Assembly (NCBI RefSeq): GCF_033115175.1
Contig: NC_084838.1
Span: forward strand, 65,068,468 to 65,132,467
Length of the DNA: 64,000 nt
Source: Lepus europaeus
Taxonomy: Eukaryota > Chordata > Mammalia > Lagomorpha > Leporidae
Direction of reading: 5' to 3'
Position numbers and translations under genes: made by a program. The notes below the pieces were generated by a model that had not been told where the DNA came from, searched no databases, and was given only the letters and a program-made list of their open reading frames with translations. Below, one piece after another: positions 1 through 11,425 of this stretch; the stretch's first letter is position 1, and each line of letters begins with the position of its first letter.

Positions 1-57
1 GGGCTTTTTAGCCAGATCCGAATGCCTAAAGGGCTGATTTTGAGGCCAGAGCACTCA
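1..57 (-). mobile_element. L1 3'-UTR fragment at the window edge
   Basis: The first bases resemble the 3' UTR of the near full-length L1 in this window around 37307-37360, in the same orientation: both share a GGGCTGATT core followed by GCCAGAGCACT / ATCAGAGTGCT. It is a short piece cut by the window edge. Confidence 0.5.
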
Positions 58-667
58 AAAACAGGTTTTAAAATCTCATATATAAAATACAAATTATGTT
101 TTAATAAATTGTTGCTGAGTAACAGAAAAGTTTTTGCTTAATCATAGTACATTTTTATAGCATGAACTTTCATATCAGAGAAATATTTTAGAATTATATA
201 TTATTTAAATATGAATTATAATCTTATATCCAAAAATAATATATATCACTGTTTATTGTATTAATTTATAGCATTAATGCATAAGGTGCCAATTTTTATT
301 GTTCTGCTTTTTTTATCTGGTCAACTGACTTACACTTCTGACAACCACCAGAAAATGTTAATTAAAATATCTCTCACTTTCCCTTTCAGGGAAATCTTGA
401 GGAGTTTGACACTTTTCATCTTCCAGCCATTAATCATCTTTTGGGGGGAGGCTTTACATTGGTAAGTCTCATTCATTCCTATTTTTCTTTGTAAATTCAG
501 TTTAGTAAAGTTTGTGACTTGATTGTGAGGTGGAACAGGAAAAAGTAAATGGAAGTAAACTTCACATCTTGGCTACTTACAACTAGATTGTTTTAAATTC
601 ATATCATGATTTTGATTTTATTTGTCATTGCTCTTTTAATGGGAGTGTTATTAAAACCTATAGACAT
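58..667. other. AT-rich sequence, nothing recognised
   Basis: No gene, repeat family or RNA is recognised. The 62-codon frame at 277-465 has no motif and no splice context that would support it. Confidence 0.5.
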
Positions 668-1000
668 GGGGCTGGTGCTGTGGTGTAGTGGGTAGGGCTA
701 CCACCTGCCTGCAGTGCCAGCATCCCATATAGGTGCCGGTTCAAGTCCTGACTGCTCCACTTCCGATCCAACTTTCTGCTATGGCCTGGGAAAGCAGTAG
801 AGGATTGCCCAACTCCTTGGGCCCCTGCACCTGTGTGGGAGACCTGAAAGAAGCTCCTGGTTCCTGGCTTCAGATCAGCACAACTCTGGCTGTTGCAGCC
901 AACTGTGGAGTGAACCAGCAGATGGAAGACTTCTCTGTGTCTCTCTTCTTTCTGTGTAACTCTGACTTTCAAATAAAAGTAAATAAATCTTTAAAAAAAC
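668..1000 (+). mobile_element. C-SINE, full length
   Basis: Begins GGGGCTGGTGCTGTGGTG, contains GGTTCAAGTCC (B-box-like) and TATGGCCTGGGAAAGCAG, and ends in a TTTCAAATAAAAGTAAATAA tail. This is the common rabbit C-repeat form. Confidence 0.9.
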
Positions 1001-1206
1001 TAGATAAAATTAAAGTTACATGCTAGGATGAAATTATAAATACAATATTTGTTGAATTACTTGTAGCAAGATTTTAGAATATTTTGCTCATTGACACCTT
1101 GACCCACAAGTAACAGTTGAATGAGCATCCATGAAGAGATCTGAAGACATAAAACAGAGATAATAAATCCTACCAGTACCAGTAATTCATAATCACTACT
1201 TTTCAT

Positions 1207-1512
1207 TTTTTAAAGATTTATTTATTTATTTGAAAGGCAGAGTTACAGTGAGGCAGAGGCAGAGAGAAAGGGGGGGGGGGTGTCTTCCATCCATTGGTTT
1301 ACTCCCCAGATGGTCACAATCGCTGGAGCTTTGCGGATATGAAGCCAGGAGCCAGTAGCTTCTTCTGGCACTTGGGCCATCTTGTACTGCTTTCCGAGGC
1401 CACAGTAGAGAGCTAGATCAGAAGTGGAGCCGCTGGGACTCCAACTGTCACTCATATGGGTTGCTGGCACTGTAGGCGGCAGCTTTACCTGCTAAGCCAC
1501 AGCGCTGGCCCC
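1207..1512 (-). mobile_element. C-SINE, full length
   Basis: Reverse orientation: starts TTTTTTAAAGATTTATTTATTTATTTG and closes with GCCACAGCGCTGGCCCC. A run of ten G at about 1271-1280 lies in the CT-rich part of the element. Confidence 0.9.
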
Positions 1513-2647
1513 TAATCATTACTTTTCATGTGGAATTTTAAAGGTAAACATTTATTGTACATGAATTTAATGCCATAAAACCTACTTTCTAGGTTTTTTA
1601 CTTTAATATAGATTTTCTCTGTTACTTGTAAATTGTTACACACACCCACACACACACACATTTTTGCATATTCCTTAAGATATTATAAGTGTCACATTCA
1701 GGTAACCATTAATTACTTTGAGGTATCTTATTCACCTAGAATACACTCTCTGAGGTAGTCTCATGCTCTCACTTCTGATCACTTTAATAGTTAAATAGGT
1801 ACTCAAGTATATGTACAAAGTTTACAAAATTATGTAATTTTATCTTTATCTTTATAAGTAAGTGATAGTAAAACCTATTAAATGCACACAAAACAAAGTT
1901 TAAAATAAAATAAATATGTGCAGAAGTTATACTCGTACTGAATTTTGGGGGCCCTAGTTCTAGAAATTCTCTTTTTTCCTGATTTTTAACAACGTCCTCA
2001 GGTTTTATTGAGTACTCAAACACTCTTCAAAATAATTCATTTTGAGCATTCTATTGAACAGATGTACTGCTTATTGCAAGGCAACATTTGTGTTTTTACA
2101 TTAATACATACACAATTAAACATAAATACATACACATATCAAACATGTGGTTGATATGGACAAGATTGGTTGGACCTAGACTTCAGAGCAGCCCTGAACA
2201 TTTCTCTTCTGGAGAGTTTAGGGAAAAAAGAATTTCAATTTCAAAACAGTTTTTAATGAGAATCGATGAGCCAAATACTTGGGAAGGACACCATATGTCA
2301 CATGGGATGTCTCTGAATATATCTTTCCAAGGTTATATCTGCTGATTCATGCAATTTGTTGTCATTGTGTGACAGAAACCCTTAGTCATGGATAAGCTTA
2401 CAATTTTTTCTCCATAGGATCCTCAGTAGTGGGTAACCAGGTATTATTCTACTAGGAATGGGAAAAAAAGAATGGCTGAGCAGATATAGTAAGAAATGAT
2501 TCAATCCAAATTATTTCTAGCATGTGTAAACAGACCATTCCATAAAAGTTGTTTTCACAGTGCATCAGATAACTTCCTTTGACTGTTGAGTATTAATCAA
2601 GAGCTCTCTACCCCTGCTTTTTGTGGAAACTTCCGTATTCTCTACCA
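1513..2647. other. AT-rich sequence with a short CA repeat
   Basis: A CA-rich microsatellite lies at about 1639-1660. Nothing else is recognised; the open frames here have no family signature. Confidence 0.5.
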
Positions 2648-2800
2648 TACAGACACACATACACACACACACACACGCAACACAAATACAAATGTTTACA
2701 CATAATTACATAAAATGCACATACATCTGTATGATGTACATTTACATATATGTGTGTATACATATACATAAAACACATACACTTACACACATACACACCA
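2648..2800. repeat. CA/TA low-complexity block
   Basis: Long runs of ACACAC mixed with ATACAT and TATATG. The open frames across it on both strands are products of the repeat and are not genes. Confidence 0.85.
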
Positions 2801-2801
2801 A

Positions 2802-3140
2802 CAGTGGGTCCTCTGTATTCACAAGTCCCATATCTGCAGATTCTATCAACCATGGATTGGAAAATATTTTTTAAAAATTATGTCTGTGCTGAAACTCTGT
2901 AATGTACATTTACATTTTTCTTTATCATTATTCCCTAAGTAATATATTATGTATCAAGACAGCTATTTAGATCATTTTTACTTTGTAGTATGAGGTAGAC
3001 ATAATCTAGAGATGATTTACAGTAGAAGAAGAGATGTGTGTAGGTTTCAGTGCAGATTCTATACCATTTACCAATAAGTCATTTGAGCATTTTCAGATTT
3101 TGGTGTCTGGGATAGGAAGAAGAATACAGAGGGTCGGTTG
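2802..3140 (+). mobile_element. MER2-like Tigger-type DNA transposon remnant
   Basis: The ends are near-perfect inverted repeats: CAGTGGGTCCTCTGTATTC at the left, and the right end reads CAACCGACCCTCTGTATTC when reversed. Internal phrases such as ATCTGCAGATTC, TCATTATTCCCTAA and AATCTAGAGATGATTTA match my knowledge of the non-autonomous MER2 family (about 345 bp). It has no coding capacity. Confidence 0.75.
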
Positions 3141-4358
3141 TATACATGTCTTCATAGAACTATTGTATCGTTTCTCATAATCCTAACAAGCTCAATGTTC
3201 CCAAATTTCCCAAATATGATAATAACAGTGAGAATAAAAGTATGTGTTGTATACACTCAGAAAAAATGTTTCCATGTGTAATGATCAAACATGTATGTTC
3301 TTTTCTTATCTTTTTAAATTTAATAGCAAATATGATATTCTTGCAGTTGACTATAAAGTATGTTTTATGTTTACATGTTTACATGTATAATACTTTTGTA
3401 TACAAACTTGGTGTGGCCAAAATATTGTTTGAATGATTTACATGTACATCTCTCCATCAAGCCTGGTCATGTTAGTGAATCAGGGACACATTCTTTCCCT
3501 GACAAATCCTATCCACCTCTCTTTACCCTGTACTTTAACACTTATGCTTTTACCTCAATCATTTTAAAGACTCTAATGAAAGTTCTCATTCATTCACTCA
3601 ATGTATTTTTAATAACTGAAAGAAAAAAATTCTGTTACTTTCAGGTATGTGATACAATGGAACTGATCATTCACATTATATTTCAACTGTATTTATTGTA
3701 GACATTTGCCCTCAAGTGTGAGATTTTCTGGAATCTGATGCCATATTCCTATCAATGGCCAGAGTGAACTGAATTAATAGAAGAAATTGCCCTTTTTATT
3801 TGTTCTACCAAGGCCACATCTCCAGAGGAATGCTTCATTATTGCAGAAAATACATTCCCTGGTTTGTTGGCCGGCTTTAATGGGATGTTAAAATCGATTG
3901 GAGCTATTTCTCTGTCACCTGAGAAGTACTCTAGGTTGCATGGTGTTTTGCAATTTCATATCCTTCTCAAATCTTTTTTTAAACATGACATCACTAAACG
4001 AAGTGTCTTCCTTGCTTATGGGACCACAATTTCCTATTTCTGAGGAACTAGTTCTTGTAAATGTGTAATGTACCTGGAATCAAAGCCCCACCACAATGAT
4101 TGTGTCAAAGTCATGAAAGATTATATTGTGTAATGGAACCACACTGCAACTGTGAGGGAACTCACTCAGTGCCTATGCGCAATCTATAACAGTATCGCTT
4201 TACAGGAGAAAAAAATGCCTCCTTGTGAAGGCGGGCTGATCATTGTAACTGTTCCAACAAATGAACACAGATCATGGGATAAAGTAAACAAAAGCAATTT
4301 TATTTTTGTCTACCTTTGTCTTTTTCTAATAAGGATATATATTTAAAAAAGAAATATA
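3141..4358. other. AT-rich sequence, nothing recognised
   Basis: Scattered short open frames, including 113 codons at 3360-3701, lack any recognisable domain. No repeat family was identified. Confidence 0.45.
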
Positions 4359-4668
4359 TTTTTAAATTAAAACTTTATTTGAGAGGTAGAGTGACAGAGA
4401 CAGAAGGAGAGAAAGAGGTGCCTTTCATCCACTGGTTCGCTCCACAAGAGTCTGCAACAGCTCAGGTTCAGCCAAAATGGAACCAAGAGTCTGGAACTCC
4501 ATGTGGGTCTCATACGTGAGCGGCAGGAAGCTCAGTACTTGGGCCAACATTGCTACATCTCAGGTGAACTAGCATGAAGTGGAGAAGTAGAGGCAACATT
4601 TCATTTGATAAGGGATTCCTGCATTCCCAGCAACAGCTTAACCCACTACAATGCAATGCCCACCCTCT
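4359..4668 (-). mobile_element. C-SINE, diverged
   Basis: Reverse copy: TTTATTTGAGAGGTAGAGTG tail side, CATCCACTGGTTCGCTCC in the middle, and an AACCCACTACAATGCAATGC 5' end. It is clearly more diverged than its neighbours. Confidence 0.75.
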
Positions 4669-4819
4669 GCAATTGTTTATTTAAATTCACTCTATCAGGA
4701 TATTAATTCCCCTAACCTTTGAGAAGATGATGAAGTCTAAGCACTCAAGGACTTTTCTGATAACTTTGAAATCATAAGAAAATGTCCACAGTCATTTCAG
4801 ATCTTTAAAACACAATGTC

Positions 4820-5058
4820 GAGGCCAGCATTGTGTAGTGGGCAAAGCCATTCCCTGTGAGGCCAGCTTCACATATGGGCATCAGTTGAGTTCTGGCTGCT
4901 CCACTTCTGATCCAGCTCCCTGCTAATATGCCTGGAAAAGCAGTGGAGGATGGCCCAAGTGCTTGGGCCCCTGCATCCACATGGGAGATCCAGGGGAGGC
5001 TCCTGGTTGCTGTCTTCAGACCAGCCCATTGTGGCCATTTGGGAAGTGAAGCAGTGGT

Positions 5059-5098
<40 letters not shown>

Positions 5099-5215
5099 CG
5101 CTCTCCCTCACTCTCCCTCGCTCTCCCTCGCTCTCCCTCGCTCTCCTTTGCTCTCTCTCACTCTCTCTCACTCTGTAACTCTGCCTTTCAACTAAATGAA
5201 TAAATCTTTAAACAC
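4820..5215 (+). mobile_element. C-SINE with expanded CT tract
   Basis: Starts GAGGCCAGCATTGTGTAGTG and ends CTAAATGAATAAATCTTTAAA. The pyrimidine stretch near the tail has grown into a long CT microsatellite (see next entry), making this copy about 80 bases longer than usual. Confidence 0.85.
5060..5176 (+). repeat. CT microsatellite inside a C-SINE
   Basis: About 117 bases of CTCTCT interrupted by regular CTCCCTCG units. It arose from the CT-rich region common to all C-SINEs and is likely length-polymorphic. Confidence 0.85.
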
Positions 5216-6589
5216 ATACACACACACAGTGTTGATTGATGCACATCTCCAAGGTTGTTTAGTGTTGAGACCTCTCTTCTCAGCCACTTTTGGCCATTTG
5301 CAGGCCAGCAGTCCAAGAATAATCATGTTGTCACCATATTTCTGTTTAAATTAGATGCTTTCCTTGCTATTTCCACTTCCCAGAGGCAGCTTCAGACTGA
5401 TTTCGTTTGGGACATGGGAGGAGAGGAAATATGTGAAGCATAGTCTTGGCTGTATGAATGGTCCTGGCGTGGACTACTCGGTATGTAAAGCTGGTGCTTT
5501 TTCATCAGCACATTTGTGGTTTCTTCAGAAACACCATCCACATCCAGAGCGGTGCTGCAGCAACCTGTGGATGCAAATGGGATGCTCCCCTGAGACTCCT
5601 TGCTTACCCCTTCCTCAGCATTGAGGCATTGTGCACTACCTACCTCCAGTTTCTTTCTTTGCTTGCATTCATGTCTGCCTACTCTCCGCTATTATGATGC
5701 TTTCTCACCTTAGTATTTCTCAAGCAGTGGGGTGGACATGTCCTTCAAACATTAGCCCAGCTATTTAACCCTCCACATAGTCTCTTTAAAATCATTCTTT
5801 CTGACTTGGATGAATATGTCATATTCCAAGTTCCCTACAGTTGAAAGGGGTGAGGATTATGGCATAGCTTTCCACAAGAGTCTTCAAATGTCATCTGACT
5901 TCTTATTTTTCCCTCTGTAGGTGAGGAATTTGAAGATTAGCTAAATCTTAAAAGTTATCTGAGATTCATCTAAGATGTGCATCTCCTTTGGAATGCGGTC
6001 AAACATCCATTATAAATCTCTCTAACATGCACCAAGAAAATGTTAAAGATGTGTGAATTCTCCCATATTCAAAGTTGGCAAAATCTAGTAAAGCTAGGTC
6101 AACTCTGTAAAATAGTTGGTATTATTATTGTGTTGAAATACATGTAATTTCATATTTATTGTACTCAGGAAAAATTGCCCAATAATTTTGTTTCAAAATT
6201 CTGCAGTGGATTTGGAAAAGGATAGAAGTGTTAACATGGATCAGAGATGAAACATTTGGAAATAATAAATTGAGACATCTGATTGCATTGCTGAATATTA
6301 TAGTATATTTTACCATTTATTTAAATATCATATGAGAATTAATTATAAAATTACTACAGAAGTTTATAGTTTATAGTCATAAAAGCTTTATATTCTAAAA
6401 GTTATTTCTTTATGAAGATACCAGGCATTCACACCGAACAATAAAGCATAGAAAAAAATAGAAAGCATTTTCAGAGAAAAACTGCCTTTCAGAATCAGAA
6501 GCAGTTAAAACTGGCGAGACCCTATATAATATTTTGCAAACATACTGTAGAATAAATTAAAAGCATTATGGAAATAAATATAGTAGGTA
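5216..6589. other. Sequence with no recognised feature
   Basis: 5250-5700 is less AT-rich than its surroundings and has three overlapping 60-90 codon frames, but none shows a domain and they overlap in different frames. No repeat family is recognised. Confidence 0.4.
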
Positions 6590-6895
6590 CCAGTGTGTGG
6601 CACAGTGGGTTATGCTGACACTTTTAACACCAGCATCCCAAATCAGAGCACTGATTCAAATCCTCCAGTTTTGATCCATGCTAATGCCCATGGCAAGGCA
6701 GTGGAAGATGGCCCAAGTTCTTGGGTCCATGTAGGAGATTAGAATGGATTTCCAGGGTCCTGGCTCTGGACTGACCCAGTGCTCACCATTGCAGTCATCT
6801 GGGGAGTAAACCAACAAATAGAAGATTCTCTTCTCTCTTGCTCTTGCTCTCTCTCACTGCCTTTCAGATAAATAAATAAACCTTAAAAAAATAAA
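6590..6895 (+). mobile_element. C-SINE
   Basis: Starts ACCAGTGTGTGGCACAGTGG; contains AAGGCAGTGGAAGATGGCCC; ends CAGATAAATAAATAAACC and A-rich sequence. The next C-SINE follows almost immediately in the same direction. Confidence 0.85.
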
Positions 6896-6907
6896 AATAC
6901 TATTGTT

Positions 6908-7235
6908 TTATAGCAGGCTTTGTGTCTCAGTAAGTCAAGCCACTCTTTGCAACAAGAGATTCATATATCTGAGTGCTGGTTCAAATCCCCTTGCTTGGCT
7001 TTTGATGCAGCTCCCTACTAATTGTGCCTGGGAAAGCAATAGAAGATGGCTGAAGTATTTGGAATCTGCCACCCTTGTGGAAGACCCTGATGGTCTTCCA
7101 GGTTCCTGGCTTAAACTTGGCCAGTCCTGGCTATTGTGGCCCTTGGGGAGTTAACTAGCATAAGGGAGCTCTGTTTCTCTCTGTGTCTTCATCTCTGTCT
7201 CTCTGCCTTTAAAATAAATAAAGTAAAAATATTTT
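6908..7235 (+). mobile_element. C-SINE, old copy head-to-tail with the previous one
   Basis: Diverged 5' half, then GTGCCTGGGAAAGCAATAGA and a TTTAAAATAAATAAAG tail. It sits in direct tandem with the copy ending near 6895. Confidence 0.75.
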
Positions 7236-7720
7236 TAAAATATTAATGTTTTAAAGAACTAAAACTAATTCTTATAATTAAATTATGTTACTACAACACT
7301 TGTATTCAATACATATTACTACTCTGAAACCACAAATACTACTTTCATGACACATTGGGGAATATATCTTAAAATGATGTGAAGTATATCAATTGTTATC
7401 AACACAAAAAGACAAGAGGTAGAGATGACTGAACATGAATAAATAATTTAGCATTTACTTAAAACCTAAATAAAGCATACTAAGACTGTCATTATGAAAA
7501 ATGTGCATTAGAAATAATCCCTAACTATCATACTACAAATAAAACATAACCCTATAATTGACATCGTGTTAAAAAATAAGACTAAAGCTGTGTATTTTAG
7601 AAAATGCTCATTAGCGTATATACTATTAATGCAAAGAATGTCTGACTTTATTAAGTGGGCTTTTTTCCCAACCTTGATTTTTTTAAGGGAAGGAATCTAT
7701 GCTTCTGAAGCTCTTCTACT
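7236..7720. other. AT-rich sequence, nothing recognised
   Basis: No repeat or gene seen. The last 15 bases before 7736 are the target-site duplication of the next element. Confidence 0.5.
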
Positions 7721-7735
7721 GGAGCCCTTACTTTC

Positions 7736-8099
7736 TTTTTTTTTTTTTTTAAATCTTTTTTTTTTTTTTTTTTTGACAGGCAGAGTGGACAGTGAGAGAG
7801 AGACAGAGAGAAAGGTCTTCCTTTGCCGTTGGTTCACCCTCCAATGGCCGCCGCGGTAGCGCGCTGCGGCCGGCGCACCGCGCTGTTCCGATGGCAGGAG
7901 CCAGGTGCTTATCCTGGTCTCCCCTGGGGTGCAGAGCCCAAACACTTGGACCATCCTCCGCTGCACTCCCTGGCCACAGCAGAGAGCTGGCCTGGAAGAG
8001 GGGCAACCGGGACAGGATCGGTGCCCCGACCGGGACTAGAACCCGGTGTGCCGGCACCGCAAGGCGGAGGATTAGCCTGTTGAGCCACGGCGCCGGCCT
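7736..8099 (-). mobile_element. Young GC-rich C-SINE with perfect 15-bp target duplication
   Basis: Flanked by GGAGCCCTTACTTTC at 7721-7735 and again at 8100-8114. It belongs to a GC- and CpG-rich subfamily: the tail side reads TTTTTGACAGGCAGAGTGGAC and the middle holds GGCCGCCGCGG and GGCGCACCGCGC, unlike the common AT-tailed copies. Little decay and an exact duplication indicate a recent insertion. Confidence 0.92.
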
Positions 8100-8189
8100 G
8101 GAGCCCTTACTTTCAATACAATGAAGTAATTGGGTGCAATGACTAGTAAGAAAACCATCTTATGATGTGAATAATAAGAAAAGGAATGT

Positions 8190-8500
8190 AAGGGTTGGTG
8201 TTTGCTGCAGCAGTTAAGATGCACTTGAAAAACCTGCATCCTATTTCTTGGATTTAAGCCCCTGCCATGCTCTTGATCCTAGTTTCCAGCTAATGTGCAC
8301 TCTGGGAGATAGAAAGTGATGGCTCAAGTAGTTTAGTCCTTGCCACCCATGTGGATTGAATCGTCAGCTCCTGACTTTGGTCCAGCCCAGCCCAGGCAGC
8401 TGTAGACATTTGCCACTGAACAAGAGAGTTGAAGATCTGTCTTTCACCGTTAGTCTCTCTGTGTGTCTCTCTGCCTTCAAACAAACAAAAAAAAGTCTTT
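8190..8500 (+). mobile_element. C-SINE, older subfamily
   Basis: Carries CTAATGTGCACTCTGGGAGA and a GATGGCTCAAGTAG phrase typical of an older C-repeat group, with a CTTCAAACAAACAAAAAAAA tail. Confidence 0.75.
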
Positions 8501-8554
8501 AATTAATATAAGGTAAAAGTATAAGTAACAGGTAAAAATGATCACTTAATTGTA

Positions 8555-8877
8555 TTTTTTAAAGAGTCATTTTATTTATTTGAAAGAGTTGCTGAGGAGG
8601 TAGAGAGAGAGAGAGAGATACTTGTATTCCATCCACTGGTTCACTTGCCAAATGGCCACAATGGCCGAAGCTGAGCCATTCTGAAGCCAGGAGCTTATTC
8701 CAGGTCTCTCATGTGGGTGCAAGAACCCAAGGACTTGGGTCATTCTCCAGTGCTTTCCTAGGCACATTAGCAGGGAGCTGGATCAGAAGTAGAGCAGCCA
8801 GGACTCGAACTGGCACCCATATGGGATGCCGGTGCTATAGGAATGAGCTTTAACCCGCTGCCCCACAGTGCCAGTCC
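8555..8877 (-). mobile_element. C-SINE
   Basis: Reverse copy with TTTATTTATTTGAAAGAG tail side, TTCCATCCACTGGTTCAC in the middle and CCCCACAGTGCCAGTCC at the 5' end. Confidence 0.85.
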
Positions 8878-9895
8878 ACTTCATTGTATTTTAACTGCTC
8901 ATATTTTGACAAAGTATATATACTTCTAGTACAATATTATTTTTCTGAGATAGAATACAATTTTATTCAAGGACAGCTCATGTAAAGCCAATATACAATT
9001 TTTTGGAGACATAAAAAATACTGAGGCATAAAGCATGTTAAAAGGACAACCTAATTACAGCCATATAATTCAGTGGGCTTCGTGATCTATAATAGTGAAT
9101 TACTGAGAGCAGAAAAACAATTAATAGAACACATTATTTTTAAAATGGGAATTCAGCATTTTGGCTTTCATTTATAGCATTTTATTCATTCTAGTGGCAA
9201 AAATAAAGCTTAGTCAATGTAAATCCTAACATCCACTCAATCTACATAAACAACAATAAATTAGTTTAATGATTTTTTCTGTAATGTAAAATGAAATAAC
9301 ACTGTGTAAAACTTGTGTAGGTTGTTTTTTACTCTGTGTAATACAAGTGCCTTTTGGTCCTATTTGCCCTTCCAGTTATTTCCTAAAGTAGGCAGCAAAT
9401 ATGAGAAAAAAAAATTATTCTCTACTGCTTTCCTTTAACAAACTTTTTTCATCATTTACTCTATTTACCAATAAATTAGTATGCCATGAAAAGGAGCAGT
9501 ATATAACAAATAAGTAAGAAATTTGAGAGCTAGTAATATATATGTATTTATCATCAAACTTACTAGTGAGTAAGGATGTTCAAATTTCAAAGTTTGGTTA
9601 ATCCTGTTACACTTGTATCTTGAAGGATCCAGAAAAGTTCCTTTCTGTATCTCCGCCTTTGTCAGATTTTCAATTCCAGGTTTATTTCTCCAGAGTCACA
9701 AGATGAGTGCCACAAAGGGATTTTGGAAAGCAGTATTGTATGATAAGGACCTCACACTTCCATTTTCTATAGTAGGTGATGGAACTGTTAGAAAGAAATA
9801 CATAGCAGGACAGTACTGTTAATGAGCAACCAGCAATGTTATAAGAAACAAAAAATTCCTGTGTTTGACAGAATTTAAAAAGAACCATACTGGGA
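8878..9895. other. AT-rich sequence, nothing recognised
   Basis: No family or gene signature on either strand. The 118-codon reverse frame at 9682-10038 runs into the next SINE and is not credible as a gene. Confidence 0.45.
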
Positions 9896-10215
9896 AATGA
9901 GTGTTTGGCACAGCAGTTCATATGCAGGCTGGGAAGTTCATATCTCACATTGGACTGCCAAGGTTCATTTCCTGGCTCCACTCCTGATTCCAGCTTCCTG
10001 CTTATGTACATCCTGGAAGGCAGCAAGTGATGACTCAAGTACTTTCGCCCCTGACACTCACATGTGTGGTCTGTATTGAGTTCCCTGGGTCCTGCTTTGG
10101 CCTGGCCCAGCCTGGAATTGCAGGTACTTAAGGTAAAAATCCGTTGAGGGGAGATCTCTGTTCGACATTCTGTCTGTCTCTGTTTCTCAAAATAAATAAA
10201 TAAATATTTTTAAAG
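9896..10215 (+). mobile_element. C-SINE, older subfamily
   Basis: GAGTGTTTGGCACAGCAG start, a diverged middle with TGGAAGGCAGCAAGTGATG, and a CAAAATAAATAAATAAAT tail. Confidence 0.75.
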
Positions 10216-11099
10216 GAATATCTGAAATCCATATATCCTCTTTTTCCTCCTTGCCCCATTCTTCTTCCTCTGATTCTTTTTGTATTTGAGAGGTGTGAGG
10301 AGAATTGAACCTGAAATCTGATGATGAAATTTCTGTTAAAATGGACAAGTTGGGGAAAAAGTAAATAAAACTAACCTATGGTATAAAGATACTACTGCAG
10401 AAGGTTCTGGGGATCTTGTTGTTCTGGGTCTTCTTTGGAAGTTGTTGTAACATGAGGGTATTCAACTGCAGGAGTCTCATCAAGCTCTTACAAATGATAT
10501 ACAGATTGATAAACAGTCAAGACATTCTTGAAAGATTAATTCTCCTAAATAGCAAAGCATTAAAATTATCAAAACAGCTAAGAAACTTATCAATTTAGGA
10601 ATACAACAAATAAACAAATAATTAGAATAGAGGTTCCAACCAGGTGCAGGTTGACATAAAAATGGTGGGTTATTTAACAGTTGTGCTAATATGATTGGTT
10701 TTCCACGTGAATAAGTTCAAACTGACTTCATATCTCACATTGTTCATTCTCAATGGATTAGAGATTAGAATATTTGAAAGGCTGCAGAACGTTTGAGAGA
10801 AAAAGTAAAAAATAAATTATCAATGTCATTAAAATATGTAGGATTTTTAAGTATAATCCATAAAGGAATGATTGATAAGCTGAATACTAATAAGATAGAA
10901 ACTTTTATTTATAAAACATCCCCATAGTACATAGAAGAATGAAGCAGAGCAGAAACCTTAAATCTGTTTGACACATAACTTAAAACAACCACTAAAAAAG
11001 GAATTCTGAAAATGCATGCACAAAGACAAGCTACCAAAAACTAGACAGAGATGAATAACAATTTCACTAGTGGATAGCTTGTACCTATATGAAAATGTT
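10216..11099. other. AT-rich sequence, nothing recognised
   Basis: Only short open frames (60 codons at 10416-10598). No repeat family recognised. Confidence 0.45.
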
Positions 11100-11425
11100 A
11101 GCAATAAGATAAAACACAAAGCAAAACATGAGAAAATTCTATGCCCATCAGACTGACAAAATTAAAAATAGCTGGCATTATTACTACTTGTTAATGAACT
11201 ATATCTATGGAAATTTTTGAGTGCATTGCTGGGGGGATGGAGATTAGAACAATCAATTTGATATTTTCTCATGGGCTACAGATGTGTAAACCATGACATA
11301 AACTCTCCACTTCCAAAAATATGTCCTAAAGGAATTCTCACAAACGTACACAATAAATCATTTCTAGTGATATTGTTTGCAACACTAATTGCACCAGAAA
11401 CAGTTCTTGAAATATTCAGTCTAAA
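11100..11425 (+). mobile_element. Possible ancient L1 ORF2 3'-end fragment
   Basis: The order of phrases CATCAGACTGACAAAATTAAAA, a CTGGGGGGATGGAGATTAGAAC stretch, CCAAAAATATGTCCTAAAGG and GCACCAGAAACAG follows the C-terminal end of ancient mammalian L1 ORF2 (or a HAL1-like relative). It is heavily decayed with no open frame. Confidence 0.45.

Noticed and set aside
2623..2874. 83-codon and 81-codon frames in the CA/TA block
   Set aside because: The peptides are Thr-His and Tyr-Val repeats produced by the microsatellite.
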